From: Avena insularis
Lineage: Eukaryota; Streptophyta; Magnoliopsida; Poales; Poaceae
Direction: 5' to 3'
DNA length: 64,000 nt
Assembly (NCBI GenBank): GCA_023614405.1
Contig: CM042684.1
Span: 203,986,941-204,050,940, forward strand
Shown here: positions 23,531 to 33,300 of the stretch, in pieces
Position numbering within the stretch: the first letter of the stretch is position 1
Layout: each line of letters begins with the position of its first letter
Notes under the pieces: model-generated
What the model was told of the DNA's origin: nothing
The model's input: the letters and a program-made list of their open reading frames with translations, nothing else
Databases searched by the model: none
Made by a program: the position numbers and the translations under genes

Positions 23531-24070
23531 AAAAAATAATCAATTTCATTTTTCCAGGTGACAGGAATTTATTTTCTGAAAAAGCAAGTAAGAAGAATTT
23601 ATTTCCTTTTTTCTATTAAAAAATATAGAGAGAGAAGAGACTATATGAGCACACAAGAGGCAGCGAGAGAGCTACGAAGAGGAGGATTTGAAGGCGGTGC
23701 GATGTCAGAGCAAAGTTGTGATGGGTTCCTGACACGAGGTATAGGGTACAGTGAGTAGAGTAAATTTCAGGACCACAATATATATGCACGCAAAGCAAAA
23801 TGTGTTTTCTCTCTCCTTCACTCCCCCATTACCACCCCCACACCCCGACTAGCTGATCTCTCCCTCGTCCACAAAATGGTGCTGCGCACACGCGTCGACC
23901 GACAACCTACCTTGTGTCGGCGGCTCCGTGTCTGTGTCTGGCGCGTTCGTCAGCTGCGTGGTGGGAACCATTTTGGTCCTTGGCGGCAAAAAGTATTACT
24001 ACTACAGTAGTAGTACATAGTACAATAGAGTAGCAATTCAAACTTTCCTGGTTTCGAAATTTTCACATCC
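23531..24070. repeat. Non-coding segment, part duplicated at 28575-28880
   Basis: From about 23690 the text (GGTGCGATGTCAGAG, GATGGGTTCCTGACA, TAAATTTCAGGAC, TTGGCGGCAAAAA, AATTCAAACTTTC) reappears at 28575-28880 in the same orientation. A GA-rich tract lies near 23628. I see no gene. Confidence 0.65.
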
Positions 24071-24263
24071 TTCACAAACATCCAGGGGGAAGGATATTCA
24101 ATAAATCGTCATTCGCAGTACTACTACTAGTACTACAGGGTATAGTGAGTAGTACCAAAAGAAACTTTTTTTTGATGAGTAGTACCAGAAGAAACTTCAC
24201 ACAACCATTAACTTCATATAGGAATCGCTGCTGAACTAGTGCAGGTCCGGTGCCTCCTTGCAC

Positions 24264-24787
24264 CTAGTCCGCCCCGCCAACGGTAGCTCGTGACATCGGC
24301 GCCAACGACAGCTCCAGCGACAGAGCCAGCTCCTGACTCATCGGCACCTCCGGACAAGGCGGCGGCACCTCCTGAGCCATCGGCGGCACCGCCGGAAAAC
24401 AAGGCAGCACCTCCGGAGCCATCAACAACTCCAGGAGAACACTGTGGATGAAGTTGTCGTTGTTTGGGAACCGGTTCCAGTAGTTGGTGAAAATGTTGGA
24501 GCCGGTGAACACCACCATCTCACAGCCGCAGTGTAAGGCCTGGCCATAGAGGAGACGGGCGTCCCTGAAGTTGACAAACTTGACCTTCAGCGTCCTGTCC
24601 GGATTGTCGTACATGCCGTCATCTGGTACTTGCGGTCACCGTACCCAGCATTGAGGAAGGCGCACGCCAGCTGCCTATTTGTTCTCCGCAGGGAGAAAGC
24701 CCAAATGCGCAGGGCATTGTCCTTCTGTGAGGCGATGTTGGGGTCTTTGCACTCCGGTACGGCGGGCGGCAGCCGGAAGGTGGCCAT
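24264..24787 (-). pseudogene. Frameshifted host-like gene of unknown function
   Basis: Two overlapping minus-strand frames (24587-24787 and 24264-24614) look like one gene broken by an indel near 24600. The first starts MATFRLPPAVPECKDP and contains NALRIWAFSLRR and ACAFLNAGYGDRKYQ. The second continues with YDNPDRTLKVKFVNF, LLYGQALHCGCEMVVFTGSN and NYWNRFPNNDNFIHSV, then a Pro/Glu-rich tail (PAVPPMAQEVPPPCPEVP). GC content and codon use are far above the flanks, suggesting a captured or retained host gene. I do not recognise the family. A real intron at the break is possible, but no clear GT...AG pair is forced by the sequence. Confidence 0.5.
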
Positions 24788-24789
24788 GG

Positions 24790-25104
24790 ATGACAGACGA
24801 GGTCGGAGATGGTTGTTGGAAGCGGGGGATTTGAGATGGTTTGGTGCAGGGAAGGGGAGAAATTAAATAGGAAGGAGGTGATCCAAGATTAATCTGGCAG
24901 ATTACCCAAGCGAGGGGATAATCAATGTCGCTAATGAAGCCGATCCGTGTGTCAAATATCAATGACGATGACTAGGGTAAGCGATTGGATGGAATGCTGA
25001 CTCTACTTCCTGCACTCGATGGCCCAGTCATAATTTTGTGGTGCGTCCAAGGCGACCGCGACCTCCCCAATCTATGGGCCCTACGTGGATGACTGAGTTG
25101 ATGG
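24790..25104. other. Unassigned region upstream of the broken gene
   Basis: About 300 bp that could hold the former promoter or 5' UTR of the minus-strand pseudogene. I see no TATA box that stands out. Confidence 0.3.
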
Positions 25105-25424
25105 GTGAAAACTAATTGATAATGATAATGTGGTATGAAATGTGATTTAACAAACGTTAAGTTGTTTTAGCCAATATTATTATTAGATAAAAAATGTATA
25201 CATTAACTCTATTAGTAATAACTATCTACCCATATTGAGAATACATCCTAGTGTGCTATGAAATTTCTGGGGTGGTGAGATGATGGTTCTAGAACATGTT
25301 GGAGTTTGCTCTAGGTACTCTTCAAAACAAATCCAGCTGCTCTTAACCATTGGATCTAACAGCCCAACGGTTAGGATTGGTGCTATGGATCCAATTCAAA
25401 ACTGCTCCATTATAGTAGTAGAGA
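25105..25424 (-). mobile_element. Helitron-like short element Hel-1, minus strand, 3' end lost
   Basis: The minus strand from 25424 reads TCTCTACTACTATAATGG and then matches the 330-bp element at 25976-26305 base for base over most of its length. The 3' hairpin and CTAG end are not found; the match fades near 25105. Confidence 0.6.
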
Positions 25425-25484
25425 AAAGTAACACCACCCGGTAGAATAGAAAAAAGAAGATCCAACGGCTAGCATTGTTGTGAT

Positions 25485-25975
25485 TCGCGAGTCTTGATCC
25501 ATAGGTTAATACTCAAAATTATTCGTACATTATATAGTGGTAAGATAAGATAACAAAGACTATCAATTGTATCTTCTAGATGATGGAATGGATTAGAGGA
25601 TCCAATAACTAGCAGCAATGTTGGGATTCGCAGGTCATGAATCAGCGGTCAAGATTCAAAGTTGTCCGCACACAATATATAAAAAATAGTGGTAATATAA
25701 TAAAAGAAACACTATCAATAGTATCTTCTCGATGCTAAAATGGAAATGAAGATTCAACATGTAACAATGTTGGGATTCGCATCTTGATCCAACAGTCAAT
25801 ATTCAAAGTTATTCGTATACTATATAGTGCTAAGAAAAAAATGAGAAACATGTGTTTTGACGCCTTTGAATACAAAAAATGCTATGGCTTCTTCATAATT
25901 TGTATTGGCCTATGGTGTATGTATAGTCCTGGCTTGGACCCGAACAGCCAAGCTCATGACCATATTGACATCATA
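25485..25975 (+). repeat. Dispersed repeat R1, partial copy plus full copy
   Basis: 25485-25690 is a partial copy and 25690-25975 a fuller copy of R1 (see 14640-14905 and 26310-26600). Shared marks are TAGTGGTAAGATAAG, TCGATGCTAAAATGG and GAACAGCCAAG. Confidence 0.7.
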
Positions 25976-26305
25976 TCTCTACTACTATAATGGAGCAGTT
26001 TTAATTTGAACTGGATCCATAGCACCAATCCTGACTGGTGGGCTATTAGATCCAATGGTTCAGAGAAGCTCGATTCATGTTGAATAGTACCTATAGAAAA
26101 CTCCACCATGCTCTAGATCCATCATGTCACCACCCCCAAAATTTCATAGCACGGTAGGTTGTATTCTCAATATGTGTAGATATATTATTAATAGACTTAA
26201 TGTATCCATTTTTTCTCTAACAAGACTATTGGTTAATAACAACTTAATGTTTGTTAAATCACATTTCATACAGTATATATGTGTGTGGAACATGCCTTTT
26301 ACTAG
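25976..26305 (+). mobile_element. Hel-1: 330-bp Helitron-like element with intact ends
   Basis: It starts TCTCTACTACTATAATGG after an A and ends ACTAG before a T, as Helitrons insert between A and T. Near the 3' end a short hairpin (ATGT / ACAT; the better copy near 31200 shows ACGTG-TGTGG-CACGT) sits about 8 bases before CTAG. It encodes no protein. Removing it joins CATCATA to TAGTGGTAAG, close to the dispersed R1 text, which supports the borders. Confidence 0.7.
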
Positions 26306-26600
26306 TAGTGGTAAGATAAGAAAAGAAAGACTATCAATAGTATCTTCTCGATGCTAAAATGGAAATAATGAAGATCGAATGTCTGACAATGTTGGGATTC
26401 GCGTATTGATCCAACGGTCAAGATTCAAAGTTATTCGTACACTATATAGTGCTAAGAAAAAAATGAGAAACATGTGTTTTGACACCTTTGAATACAAAAA
26501 ATGCTCTCGCTGCTTCACAATGTGTATTGGCCTAAGGTGTATGAACATTCCTGGTTTCAACCCGAATAGCCAAGGTCATGACCATATTGACATCATATAT
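26306..26600 (+). repeat. Dispersed repeat R1, copy 3
   Basis: It matches 25690-25975 and 14640-14905, including the short Met-Arg-Asn-Met frame, which is not conserved as a protein elsewhere. Confidence 0.7.
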
Positions 26601-27103
26601 AGTTTATGATACAGTACCTGCATCTGGTAGATTCATGCATCTTCTTCAATAATATATGTTGAAAGTGAGAAGTGCGTTGTTTTCTTTTGCTAAGCAAGTA
26701 CTAGTCTTACCATTACCACTATGTTAACACTATATGGTGTACACAAAAAAATTGAATATTAATTGTTGGATCAAGACTCACGAATCCCAACATTTCTAAC
26801 CGTTGGATCTTCTTTTCCATTCTAGCATCAAGAAGATTCTATTAATAATCTTCATCACAATGAAATACTATGCACAAACCTCAAAACACACTTCTCCATC
26901 ATTCTAGAATCTTCCCCTGTTTCTATAGACCATGTTACCAAAATTTTCAAGCATTTGATTTTAGTGTCCTTTGTGCTAAATATATGGACTTGGATGTATT
27001 TTTTGTTTTTTGAGGTCCTTGGTGTAACAAGTACACATCCACTTACCGTGTTAATTAATTGAAGAATCTCACTCCCTTGGGACATACCTTAGTCAAAAAA
27101 AGT
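26601..27103. other. Mixed repeat fragments
   Basis: 26860-26945 resembles part of the Hel-2 element at 31640-31936 (ACACACTTCTCCATCATTC). 26948-27060 resembles one stretch of the 365-bp tandem unit (TGTCCTTTGTGCTAAAT, GGTCCTTGGTGTAAC). No gene. Confidence 0.6.
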
Positions 27104-27111
27104 ACCACCAC

Positions 27112-27641
27112 TAGGGATGGAATTCGAGCCGAGCCGAATCAGCTTGGCTCGACTCGCTAAAGCTCGTTCAACTAATGAGCTAGCTTGTCTCGACTCGTTT
27201 ACAAAACAAGTTCATATTTGAAACTCGGCTCGACTCGGTAACTCACGAGTAACTCACGAGTAGCTCGTTTAGCATGTTATGAGTTAAGAAAAAGAGCACA
27301 TATAAGAAAAACTAGTAATTATCCTACTAATTGAGAACTAGAATAAGGTTAGTACTTTCATAATAACACGAAGGCAAGATTGAATGGAAAATATAGTAGT
27401 TCTACACCATTACATGTACAAGAAACATTCGTAGTATGGCACTCATTAGTGGAAAATTTCAAATTCTATATTTGAACGAGTTTAACGAGCTAAACGAGTA
27501 GCTCATTTAGCTTGGGTGAACAAACGAGTTCAAATCTAAAACTAGGCTCGACTCGTTAGGCACCGAGTTCAAGCCAAGTCGAGCCGAGTCACGAGTTACA
27601 CTCATTTAGCTCGCGAGTTTCGAGTTATGATTCCAGGCCTA
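27112..27641. mobile_element. hAT-like non-autonomous element with GGCTCGACTCG subterminal repeats
   Basis: 530 bp. The imperfect terminal repeat TAGGnnTGGAAT lies at both ends. Many GGCTCGACTCG, AGCTCGTT and ACGAGT motifs crowd the ends in inverted orientation. It is flanked by 8-bp copies ACCACCAC (27104-27111) and ACCAACAC (27642-27649), one mismatch apart, as expected for hAT insertion. The related unfilled sequence at about 32150-32190 (GCCACCACCCAATTTTTAG) is a natural empty site. Confidence 0.75.
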
Positions 27642-27896
27642 ACCAACACCCGGTTTTTTGAAAAAGTGGGGACCATGTTTTCTTACAATTCCCTAGTCTT
27701 AGCACATTTCAAGATTCCCTAGCGAACCATGCCCACTTAAATAACTTTATGTCGATTTAAAGAAATTAGGTCAAACTTGAACTACAAGTAAGCGCGGTAG
27801 ATTCCTCTTGAATTTTCCTAGCATCATCTGAAGGGACCCATGATGTCTATATATCAAGACTTAAGTTCTAGGACGGAGTACTAAACACTAGTAGTA

Positions 27897-28487
27897 CCTG
27901 CATCCAAGGCTAGAGGCCTATTTTTTTGAAAAGTCAAACTATGCAAAGTTTGACCAGGTTTGTAGAAAAATATATTAATATTTACAATATGAAATACATA
28001 CCCTTTGATACATCATGAAACATATATTCACATGGTATCTACTAATATCATACAGTAGTTCTTGATATTTTTTTAGAAGTTTGATCAAACTTTTTGTAGC
28101 TTCACTCAAAAAAAGCCTTAGGCCCTCTTTGGGACAAAGGAAAATCATAGGATTTTTGGAGGATAGGATTCCTATAGGAAAAATTCCTATGGGTTCGTTT
28201 GGGACAAAGGAATAGGAATCTAAGATTCCTTTGAAATTCCTATGGTATAGGCTATTTCATAGGAATTTTCTAGGAAAAATAACATGAGGTCTAACCTCAT
28301 GTTTCATCTCCTTGTGTCTACAATTCATGCGGTTTTCCTGTGTGACATCCAAACAAAAAAAAATCATGTGGTATTGATTCCTATAGGAATTGAGCATATA
28401 TGATACTATCTTAATTCCTATGTTTTTTGTATTCCTATGTTTTGCATTCCTGCATTCCAAACGGGGCCTTAAGCTCTGGGACGGAGG
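27897..28487. mobile_element. Stowaway-like MITE, split by a Tourist MITE
   Basis: It is flanked by TA (27895-27896 and 28488-28489). Without the insert it is about 240 bp, like the copy at 36151-36389, and shares AAAGTTTGACCA and AGTCAAACTATG text. The ends relate to the CTCCCTCCGT...-type inverted terminus, with the left end eroded. Confidence 0.75.
28121..28468. mobile_element. Tourist-like (PIF/Harbinger) MITE
   Basis: 348 bp with inverted ends GGCCCTCTTTGG and CCAAACGGGGCC and the target duplication TTA (28118-28120 and 28469-28471). It is rich in GGAATTCCTATAGG-like text typical of this family. Confidence 0.85.
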
Positions 28488-28574
28488 TACTAGTGAGATG
28501 AGGGAAAAAACCGAAGAGCAAGAGGAGCTCGGAGAATAAAAGGGAGGCAGGGCAGGTGGGCAGCATGACAGGGC

Positions 28575-28880
28575 ACTTGAAGGAGGTGCGATGTCAGAGA
28601 AGAATTATGATGGGTTCCTGACATGAGGTACTATAGCCTTTACAGTGTACACACTCTAGTAAATTTCAGGACTTATGTGCACTCAAAACAAAACAAATTT
28701 ATTTTTTTCGCTCTCAGTTGCCGCCTCACCATCCATCTCAGTACTCCCTTGTCCACAGCGCTGGGCATGTGTGTCATGGTACGGCGGCTTAGCTGTGTCT
28801 CCGGCGTGTGCGTTGGTGTACATAGGAAGGAACCGGGCATTGGCGGCAAAAATTAGTAGAATTCAAACTTTCGATTTTTT
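28575..28880 (+). repeat. Second copy of the 23690-24070 segment
   Basis: Shared order of motifs: GGTGCGATGTCAGAG, GATGGGTTCCTGACA, GTAAATTTCAGGAC, GGCGGCAAAAA, ATTCAAACTTTC. It is not adjacent to a copy of the gene that sits beside the first copy. Confidence 0.65.
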
Positions 28881-28959
28881 ATCTTCCTTTCCAAGCATCG
28901 GGAATGAAGGTTATTCAAAGGATGACCATATCGACATCATATCTCTATCTGTACTATTA

Positions 28960-29385
28960 CTAGAAAGTTGCACGTGCCTTACACGTGAGACTCAGAGAGT
29001 AGACGTATGACATATCATCACTATATAAAATTATAATTGGTAAAGCACAATAAATTATAATTTTGATCAACATCTATAAAGTATGGGTGTATCCTTGTAC
29101 TTTATATGTTATGTAGGAGTGAAAAATTATTAGCTACCTAACACATGAATTTTTGATAACATGGTCTAGAGAAAAAAGGAGAAGATTCCAGTATGATGGA
29201 GAAGTGTGTTTGGAGGTTTGTGCATAGCATTCATTATGCCGAAGACTACAAATAGAATCTTCTAGATGCTAGAATGGAAAATAAGATTCAGTGGCTAGAA
29301 ATGCTGGGATTCGTGAATCTTGATCCAACGATCAACATTCAAAGTTATTCGTACACTATATAGTGGTAAGATAAGATAATTGAGT
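28960..29385 (-). mobile_element. Hel-2 Helitron-like 3' end, minus strand
   Basis: On the minus strand the end reads CACGTG-TAAGG-CACGTG, then seven bases, then CTAG followed by T. This is the hairpin plus CTRR arrangement of Helitron 3' ends. The body matches 31226-31640 in the plus-strand reading and the segment 31640-31936 in part. The 5' end is not defined. Confidence 0.6.
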
Positions 29386-29553
29386 AGTTTTCAATTGGAT
29401 TCTTAGCACCAATCCTGACAGTTGGGCTGTTAGATCCAATGGTTTAGAGTACCTGGATTCGTGTTGAATAGTACCTAGAGCAAACTCCACCATGTTCTAG
29501 TACCATCATGTCACCACCCTCAAAATATCATAGCATAGTAGTCTGTATTCTCT
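29386..29553 (+). repeat. Hel-1 related fragment
   Basis: It lacks the 5' terminus but matches 25990-26170, including GCACCAATCCTGAC and GGGCTGTTAGATCCAATGG. Confidence 0.65.
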
Positions 29554-29562
29554 CTACTACTA

Positions 29563-30902
29563 GAGAAAATTGTAAGGACCATTAACTATTGGTGCAACAG
29601 TTGCATGGACCAGCAACTTTAGCCTTTTGTTGCACAAATTAGTAACTTTGGGAATACATCGGTTAAAAAGAAATCTAGTGATAGTTAACTACGTATTAGA
29701 TAGCTAGGGTCACTGATCATAAAATACAAAATATAAAAATTTCAAAAAATTATGAACAAAAATATCGCACGTACATACAGACATTCTATGTTCACACACA
29801 AGTTATCAAGAAAAATAGTTATTATTTTATATGGTTTGGGTAAAAAGGCGAGAAAATATATGTGAATAGTTAAGTTGGAGCATCAAAATTTTTCATTTTA
29901 TTCAAAAAACACAAAAAATATTCTTTATTCCAGAAAATTTGAGAACGAACATATATGGGCAGCTCCGATGGATACCCCATTAGGTCTGTTTGCGGGAGGG
30001 CGACATGAACAAACCAAATGTCCTCCGTTTATCCGATTGCGGTGGGTATGTACATAACCAACGATGCTCCAATTGAACATATCAACTAGTAGTACTATTG
30101 CCGATAGAGGTGAGAACACTGCAGTCGGTGGAGGAGCATATCCGAGATCGTGCTAGCTCGATGCCGATGCAAATAGGCTGGAGCATGTCCCTTCGTCGCC
30201 CACAATTCTTTTTTGCCATAGGATATCGAGGATCAACGGCTGAAAACTATCCTCCAAACAAGAAATTTTACTTTAATCCTTTATCTGGTGGACCTCATAG
30301 GACCCTTACTCGCCGTATGGTGAGCGGCATTCCCGACACGATACGTCTCCGCACTTGTCGGGTTGCTGGGCCCGTCCAGAGCCGACGTGGCATTGTGATC
30401 CCATGCTGGTCGTAGTTTCTCGCGGCCATGGGCCCGCCGAGAAACGATGTGACGCCGTTCATGTCCCTCTCCTGCAAACGGATCTGGTCTGATTTGAGGT
30501 GCCTCTCGGAGCTGTCCTTATATGTTTTCACAAATTTTCGAAAATAAAGAATTTCTTGTGTTCTCTATAAAAAGAAAAAAATCCGATGCTCCATCGTAAC
30601 TATTCACGGACATTTTCTCATCTTTTTACACAAATCACATAAAATAATAATTATTTTTCTTGATAACTTATGTGTGAACACAAAATGTCTCTATGTACGT
30701 GTAAAATTTTCGTTCATAATTTTTTAAAAATTTAAAATTTTCCTTTATGATCGGTGGCCATAGTGGTCTAATACGTATTTAACTATCATTAGATTTCTTA
30801 GTAATGATGTATTCCCAAAGTTGCTGGTTTGTGCAACAAAAACTAGAGTTGCTGGTTTGTGCAACTATGGCACCAAGAGTTACTGGTCCTTGCAATTTTC
30901 TC
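29563..30902. mobile_element. Mutator-like element with about 380-bp terminal inverted repeats
   Basis: The left arm (29563 to about 29952) and right arm (about 30525 to 30902) are inverted copies, starting GAGAAAATTGTAAGG and ending CCTTGCAATTTTCTC. CTACTACTA is present on both sides (29554-29562 and 30906-30914), the 9-bp size expected for Mutator, with three extra bases on the right. It sits inside the 5' end of a Hel-1 copy. No transposase is visible. The arms are diverged but align over their whole length. Confidence 0.78.
29953..30524. other. GC-richer cargo inside the Mutator-like element
   Basis: About 570 bp between the arms, clearly richer in G+C than the arms. A 105-codon plus-strand frame (30098-30415) exists but shows no recognised motif. 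It could be captured host DNA (Pack-MULE type); no parent gene can be named from the sequence. Confidence 0.4.
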
Positions 30903-30905
30903 CTC

Positions 30906-31225
30906 CTACTACTACAATGGAGCAGTTTTGAATTGGATCCGTAGCACCAATCCTGACCGTTGGGCTGTTAGATCTAATGGTTCAGAGCAGCTGTATTCGT
31001 GTTGAATAGTACCTAGAGCAAACTCCAACATGTTCTAGAACCATCATTTTACCACCCCCAAAATTTCACAGCACCATAGGATGTATTCTCAATATGGATA
31101 GATAGTTATTACTAATAGACTTAATGTATGCATTTTTTCTCTAACAAGAATATTGGTTAATAACAACTTAACGTTTGTTAAGTCATATTTCATATAGTAT
31201 ATACGTGTGTGGCACGTCCCTTTTG
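30906..31225 (+). mobile_element. Hel-1 copy with 5' end and hairpin, CTAG end replaced
   Basis: It begins CTACTACTACAATGGAGCAG and follows the 330-bp Hel-1 to the hairpin ACGTG-TGTGG-CACGT and CCCTTTT. It then joins Hel-2-like text instead of CTAG. Confidence 0.65.
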
Positions 31226-31640
31226 ATCAACACGTGAGACTCGGGTAATAGACGTCTGACATATCATCACTATATACAATTTTAAAAGGTAAAGCATACA
31301 AAAATATAAATTTGATCGATATCTATAAATTATGGGTGTATATTTGGTTCTTGTACTTTGTATATCATTTAGAAGTCAACGATTATTAGCTATCTAAAAT
31401 TAGAAAATTCTGGTAGCATCCTCTAGAGAAACGAGGGAGAAGATTCTAGAATGATGGAGAAGTGTGTTTTGAGTTGTGTGCATACCAATCATTGTGATGA
31501 AGACTATCAATAAAATCTTCTAGATGCTAGAATGGAAAAGAAGATCCAACAGTTGGAAATGTTGGGATTTGCGTGTCTTGATCCAACGGTTAATATTCAA
31601 AGTTATTCATACACTATATAGTGGTAAGATAAGATAAGAT
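31226..31640 (+). repeat. Hel-2 related segment, plus orientation
   Basis: It matches 28985-29370 (ACGTGAGACTC, GACATATCATCACTATATA, GATGGAGAAGTGTGTTT, GATAAGATAA). Confidence 0.65.
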
Positions 31641-31936
31641 AAAATATATATGTAGAAAAACATCAAAACACACTTATCCATCATTCTAGAATCTTCTCGA
31701 TTGTTTCTCTAGACCATGGTTCTAAAATTTTCAATTATTAAGTAGCTAATAAACATTTATTTCTACATGATATAAAGTCCAAGAACCAAATATACACTCA
31801 TACTTTAGAAACGACGTGGCTCAAATTCATAGATATTTCAAAATTTACCTATTACAATGTTATATACTAATGACATGTCATGCTTCTGTATATTATGTGA
31901 GTTTCACATGCAAGGCACGTGCAACTTACTGGTACT
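31641..31936 (+). mobile_element. Hel-2 Helitron-like 3' end, plus strand
   Basis: It ends in GCAAGGCACGTGCAACTTACTGG, matching the minus-strand end at 28960 with CTGG instead of CTAG; the stem is less perfect (CACATG / CACGTG). Together with the minus-strand end it places two Hel-2 termini facing outward about 3 kb apart. Confidence 0.55.
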
Positions 31937-31944
31937 ACTACGAA

Positions 31945-32105
31945 GAGCATGGCTCAGCTCCGTGATAGAGGAGTAGGACCTGACTACTAATTTTAATTCC
32001 TTGATTGTAGGGTCCTTTGTGTTAAATGTATGGACTTGGATGCAATTTTCACCTTTTTAAGGTCCTTGGTGTAACATGTACATGTGCACTAGCTGTGTTA
32101 ATTAT
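31945..32105 (+). repeat. Single-copy relative of the 365-bp tandem unit
   Basis: It carries GAAGAGCATGGCTC, GGGTCCTTTGTGTTAAATG and AAGGTCCTTGGTGTAAC in the same order as the array unit. Confidence 0.7.
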
Positions 32106-32426
32106 TAGAGCATCTCACTCCTTCAGGACATACCCCAGTCAAAAAAAATAAAGTGCCACCACCCAATTTTTAGAAAACGTGGACATGTTTTGTTACCATT
32201 CCCTAGTCTTAGGGTATTTCAAGCTTTCCTATATATTAGCTAACTATTCCTATGCACTCAAATAACTTTATGTCGATTTAAAGAAAGTAGGTCAAATTTG
32301 AACTACAAGTAAGCGCGATAGATTCGTTCTTGAATTTGTAAGAGATCCAACAATTAGCAATGTTGGAATCTGTCAATCTATATCCAATGATCGATGTTCA
32401 AAGATATCCATGTTATATATCTTATT
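32106..32426. other. Spacer with the empty hAT site
   Basis: It resembles 27061-27111 joined to 27650-27830 and so represents the locus before hAT insertion. No gene. Confidence 0.6.
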
Positions 32427-33300
32427 AGTAATCCTACATGTTGTGTTTGCGGGGATCCGATGGATATTGAGATGTTATTTCGAATTGATTATTGATTCTA
32501 TCATGTATTTTTTATTTGTGATCTTGCATGCTCTCCATTGTTAGTAGCTATCTTGGCCAAGTAGATGCTAACAACTCCAAGAGGGAGTATTTATGCTCGA
32601 TAGTGGTTTCATGCCTCTAGGAATCCGGGGAAGTGACAGAAATCTCTAAGGTACTAGATGTGATGTTGCTACTAGGGAGAAAACAACAATCCTTTGTTCA
32701 TAGAACAATTGTACTGTTTACTTTACAAACTTTGCTTAATGCAATTATCTGTTGCTTGCAACTTAATACTGGAGGGGGTTCGGATGATAACCTGAAGGTG
32801 GATTATTAGTCATAGATGCAGTTGGATTACGGTCTATGTATAATGTTGTAATGCCCAATCAAATCTCATAGGAGTCAAGATGATTAGTATATGCATGTAT
32901 CCTTTCTCGCTGTCTGTCAATTGCCCCGCTGTAATTTGTTCACCCAACATGTCATCTATATTAAGGAGAATCACCTCTAGTGAACTATGGACCCTGGTCC
33001 ATTCTTTTACCATCAATCAATAAGCTATTTATTGTTTTCTGTTTACTTTCTGCAAAGAAATTAGTATCTTCCGCACAATACGTTTAATCCTTTGATTTCA
33101 GCAAAACCAGTGAGATTGACAACCTCACTGTAAGTTGGAGGCAAAGTTCTATGATTGTGTTGTGCGGGATTCCAAGTTGGAAACAACACCTTGGAGGTGT
33201 TTCCTTGCTCCTACTGGTTCGATAACCTTGGTTTCATAATTGAGGGAAAACTTGTCACTTTCCTCATCATACCTTCCTCTTGGGGTTCCCCAACAAGCTC
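32427..33300 (+). repeat. Truncated Athila-like LTR fragment, A-type
   Basis: It corresponds to about 4054-4287 plus 11569-12205 of the LTR of A, without the B insertion (GGTACTAGATGTGATGTTGC spans the site). It starts mid-LTR and is fused at about 33300 to gag of a different element. Confidence 0.85.

Noticed and set aside
20631..23561. Reading frames with YADD or YVDD-like text in the 365-bp array as reverse transcriptase remnants
   Set aside because: The motif is isolated, flanking residues do not match reverse transcriptase, and frames are broken differently in each unit.
24072..24402. Gly/Ala-rich minus-strand frame near the broken gene
   Set aside because: It is an out-of-phase reading of the Pro-rich tail of the 24264-24614 frame.
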